This document shows positions 5,584 to 7,367 of a DNA stretch of 7,367 bases, in pieces. The stretch's first letter is position 1. Each line of letters begins with the position of its first letter. Location: contig JALZWI010000197.1 in NCBI GenBank assembly GCA_023299895.1, positions 1 to 7,367 on the forward strand. The letters run 5' to 3'. Made by a program: the position numbers and the translations under genes. This stretch comes from Arenicella sp. (GTDB lineage Bacteria > Pseudomonadota > Gammaproteobacteria > Arenicellales > Arenicellaceae). The notes under the pieces were generated by a model that saw nothing but the letters and a program-made list of their open reading frames with translations, made no database searches and had not been told where the DNA came from.

Positions 5584-7367
5584 ATGAACTATAAAGTCCC
5601 ATTAAAAGATATTAAATTTGTCCGAGATGAAGTGCTAGATATGTCGACTCACTATGCCAAATTTACCAAGGGGAAAGCTGCAGAGCCTGATTTAGTCGAG
5701 GCGATATTTGAAGAGGCGGCAAAGTTTTGTGAGAACGAATTAGTACCACTCAACAAAGTGGGAGACGAAGAAGGTTGTCATTTTGAAAATGGTGAGGTTA
5801 CTACGCCTAAAGGTTTCAAAGAGACTTACAAAGATTTTGTTGACAATGGTTGGCCAGGCTTAACTGGTCCAACGGAGTATGGCGGCCAAGGTATGCCTGA
5901 ATCGGTTGGTTTAACATTTATGGAAATGTTGATCAGTGCTAATCACAGTTGGAGCATGTACCCTGGTTTAAGTTTGGGTGCTATTAAAACTGTCTATGTG
6001 CACGCTAATCAAGATATCAAGGACCGCTTTATGGAGCCAATGGTAGCGGGTAATTGGACCGGTACTATGTGTTTAACTGAGCCACATTGTGGGTCGGATC
6101 TTGGCCTGTTGAAATCCTATGCTGTTGTCGATGAAGACTCTGACGAACAGGGTGCTTATAAAATCAGTGGCAGCAAGATTTTTATCTCTAGTGGTGAGCA
6201 TGATATGTCGGATAATATTATGCATATTGTATTGGCTAGACTGCCGGATGCACCTGCAGGTATTAAAGGTATTTCTCTTTTTCTAGTGCCAAAAATATTG
6301 GTAACTAAAGACGGTTCTCTAGGTGACCGAAACACCGTTACCTGTGGTTCCATTGAGGAGAAAATGGGCATACATGGTAATTCAACCTGTGTAATGAACT
6401 TTGATGATGCTAAAGGATATCTGATTAGTGAGCCGCACAAAGGAATGAGTGCGATGTTTACCTTTATTAATGAGTCTCGCTTAGGTGTTGCAATGCATGG
6501 CCAAGCACATTCATCGGTGTCGTTCCAGAAAGCCTTGGCCTACGCCAAAGACCGTAATCAATTTAAAGCGACTAAACGAGACAACCCAGATCGACCTGCT
6601 GATCCAATCATTTGTCATGCAGATGTACGCCGAATGTTACTAACGCAAAAAGCGTTTGCTGAAGGCGGCCGTATGTTAAATATGTTTTGTGGCAAACAAG
6701 TTGATATTGAGCAATCAGCTGATTTTTCAGAACAAGAGCGCCACCAAGCAGATGCCTTGTTAGCTATTTTGACACCAATCGCGAAAGGGTTTCTATCAGA
6801 AACCAGTATGGAAACTACCAACTATGGTATTCAAATTTTAGGTGGTCATGGTTTTATTAAAGAGTGGGGTATGGAGCAAGAAGTACGAGATGCTCGAATA
6901 TCGCAACTTTATGAAGGCACTACTGGTATTCAAGGCTTAGATTTACTCGGTCGAAAAATACTCAAAACTCGAGGGGTAGCGATCAAGCCATTAATGGAAC
7001 TCTTTGATGACTTTATTGCCGAAGATCGTTGGAATAAACACAGTCGTCGTTTTAAAAAGTATGTCAAACAATGGAAATCTCTAACACGCTCAGTAGGCTT
7101 TAAAATCATGAAGGGCAATATGGATGAATTAAATGCCGCTGCGGTTGAGTACTTAATGTTTTCAGGTTATGTCACGCTTGGTTACTTTTGGTCAAGAGCC
7201 GCAATTATTGCAGAACAAGCAATTGAGGAAGGCAAAGGTGATGAAAATTTTTATCGAGCTAAAATTGAAACAGCAAATTTTTATTATGAACGTTTAATGC
7301 CTCGTGCTGATGCCTTGGTAGAAAGCATTGGTAATGGTGCAGAATCAATGATGGCAATGGATGTTGA
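5584..7367 (+). CDS. Acyl-CoA dehydrogenase of the large FadE/DmdC-like class (3' end cut)
   Basis: This FAD-dependent enzyme introduces the alpha-beta double bond in acyl-CoA substrates. 594 codons are visible with no stop before the window edge; the subfamily is about 595-605 residues, so only a few codons are missing. Order of domains: a short extra N-terminal helix region (1-~75), the acyl-CoA dehydrogenase N domain with NGWPGLTGPTEYGGQG, the middle beta domain with MCLTEPHCGSDLG (162-174), the C domain with GGHGFIKEWGMEQEVRD, and the extra C-terminal domain typical of DmdC-like proteins (~470 on). Glu444 in QLYEGTTGIQG is the likely catalytic base. DmdC itself acts on 3-methylmercaptopropionyl-CoA in DMSP breakdown, but the family also contains ordinary fatty acyl-CoA dehydrogenases, and I cannot tell which applies. 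The ATG at 5584 is preceded by AGAG at nine bases. The TetR gene lies directly upstream and is the obvious candidate regulator. Confidence 0.95.
   Translation, partial: MNYKVPLKDIKFVRDEVLDMSTHYAKFTKGKAAEPDLVEAIFEEAAKFCENELVPLNKVGDEEGCHFENGEVTTPKGFKETYKDFVDNGWPGLTGPTEYGGQGMPESVGLTFMEMLISANHSWSMYPGLSLGAIKTVYVHANQDIKDRFMEPMVAGNWTGTMCLTEPHCGSDLGLLKSYAVVDEDSDEQGAYKISGSKIFISSGEHDMSDNIMHIVLARLPDAPAGIKGISLFLVPKILVTKDGSLGDRNTVTCGSIEEKMGIHGNSTCVMNFDDAKGYLISEPHKGMSAMFTFINESRLGVAMHGQAHSSVSFQKALAYAKDRNQFKATKRDNPDRPADPIICHADVRRMLLTQKAFAEGGRMLNMFCGKQVDIEQSADFSEQERHQADALLAILTPIAKGFLSETSMETTNYGIQILGGHGFIKEWGMEQEVRDARISQLYEGTTGIQGLDLLGRKILKTRGVAIKPLMELFDDFIAEDRWNKHSRRFKKYVKQWKSLTRSVGFKIMKGNMDELNAAAVEYLMFSGYVTLGYFWSRAAIIAEQAIEEGKGDENFYRAKIETANFYYERLMPRADALVESIGNGAESMMAMDV

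Noticed and set aside
6156..7118. Several minus-strand ORFs of 62-94 codons inside the acyl-CoA dehydrogenase region.
   Set aside because: They are antisense to a continuous, strongly conserved plus-strand coding region and show no family features.

Overview
The window looks like ordinary chromosome of an AT-rich gammaproteobacterium, probably marine or environmental. This is inferred from the gene set (CIO/bd-type oxidase subunit II, YfcG-type glutathione transferase, FadE/DmdC-type acyl-CoA dehydrogenase) and from the protein style, not from any marker gene. No phage, IS, CRISPR, tRNA or rRNA signal was found.

Layout. (1) 1-591 (+): the C-terminal half of a CydB/CioB quinol oxidase subunit, cut by the left edge. 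(2) 593-2382 (-): an EamA-type drug/metabolite exporter followed 38 bases later by a lipoprotein alpha/beta-hydrolase. They are probably co-transcribed and run tail-to-tail into cydB with a single base between the stop codons. (3) 2548-3351 (-): a secreted DUF4159 protein standing alone. (4) 3352-4018: a stretch that looks intergenic but holds, on the minus strand at 3556-3837, a small cysteine-rich, B-box-like zinc-binding protein with a C-terminal membrane segment. It has a good promoter, a strong Shine-Dalgarno sequence and a TTG start, but codon 23 is an in-frame TGA exactly where the family has a conserved cysteine. (5) 4019-4714 (+): a YfcG/Nu-class glutathione transferase. (6) 4801-7367 (+): a long TetR-family regulator followed 21 bases later by a large four-domain acyl-CoA dehydrogenase that runs off the right edge only a few codons short of its expected end.

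How the parts relate. The TetR gene and the acyl-CoA dehydrogenase form a likely fatty-acid (acyl-CoA) oxidation unit with its own regulator. The GST upstream has the same orientation but is 86 bases away and may be separate. The exporter and lipoprotein hydrolase are a plausible two-gene operon of unknown substrate. The rest are unrelated single genes.

The most interesting point is the TGA-for-Cys codon in the small zinc-protein gene. A recent nonsense mutation (or sequencing error) is the likeliest reading, but the Sec-x-x-Cys arrangement makes selenocysteine recoding worth excluding. I see no convincing new multi-gene system in this window.
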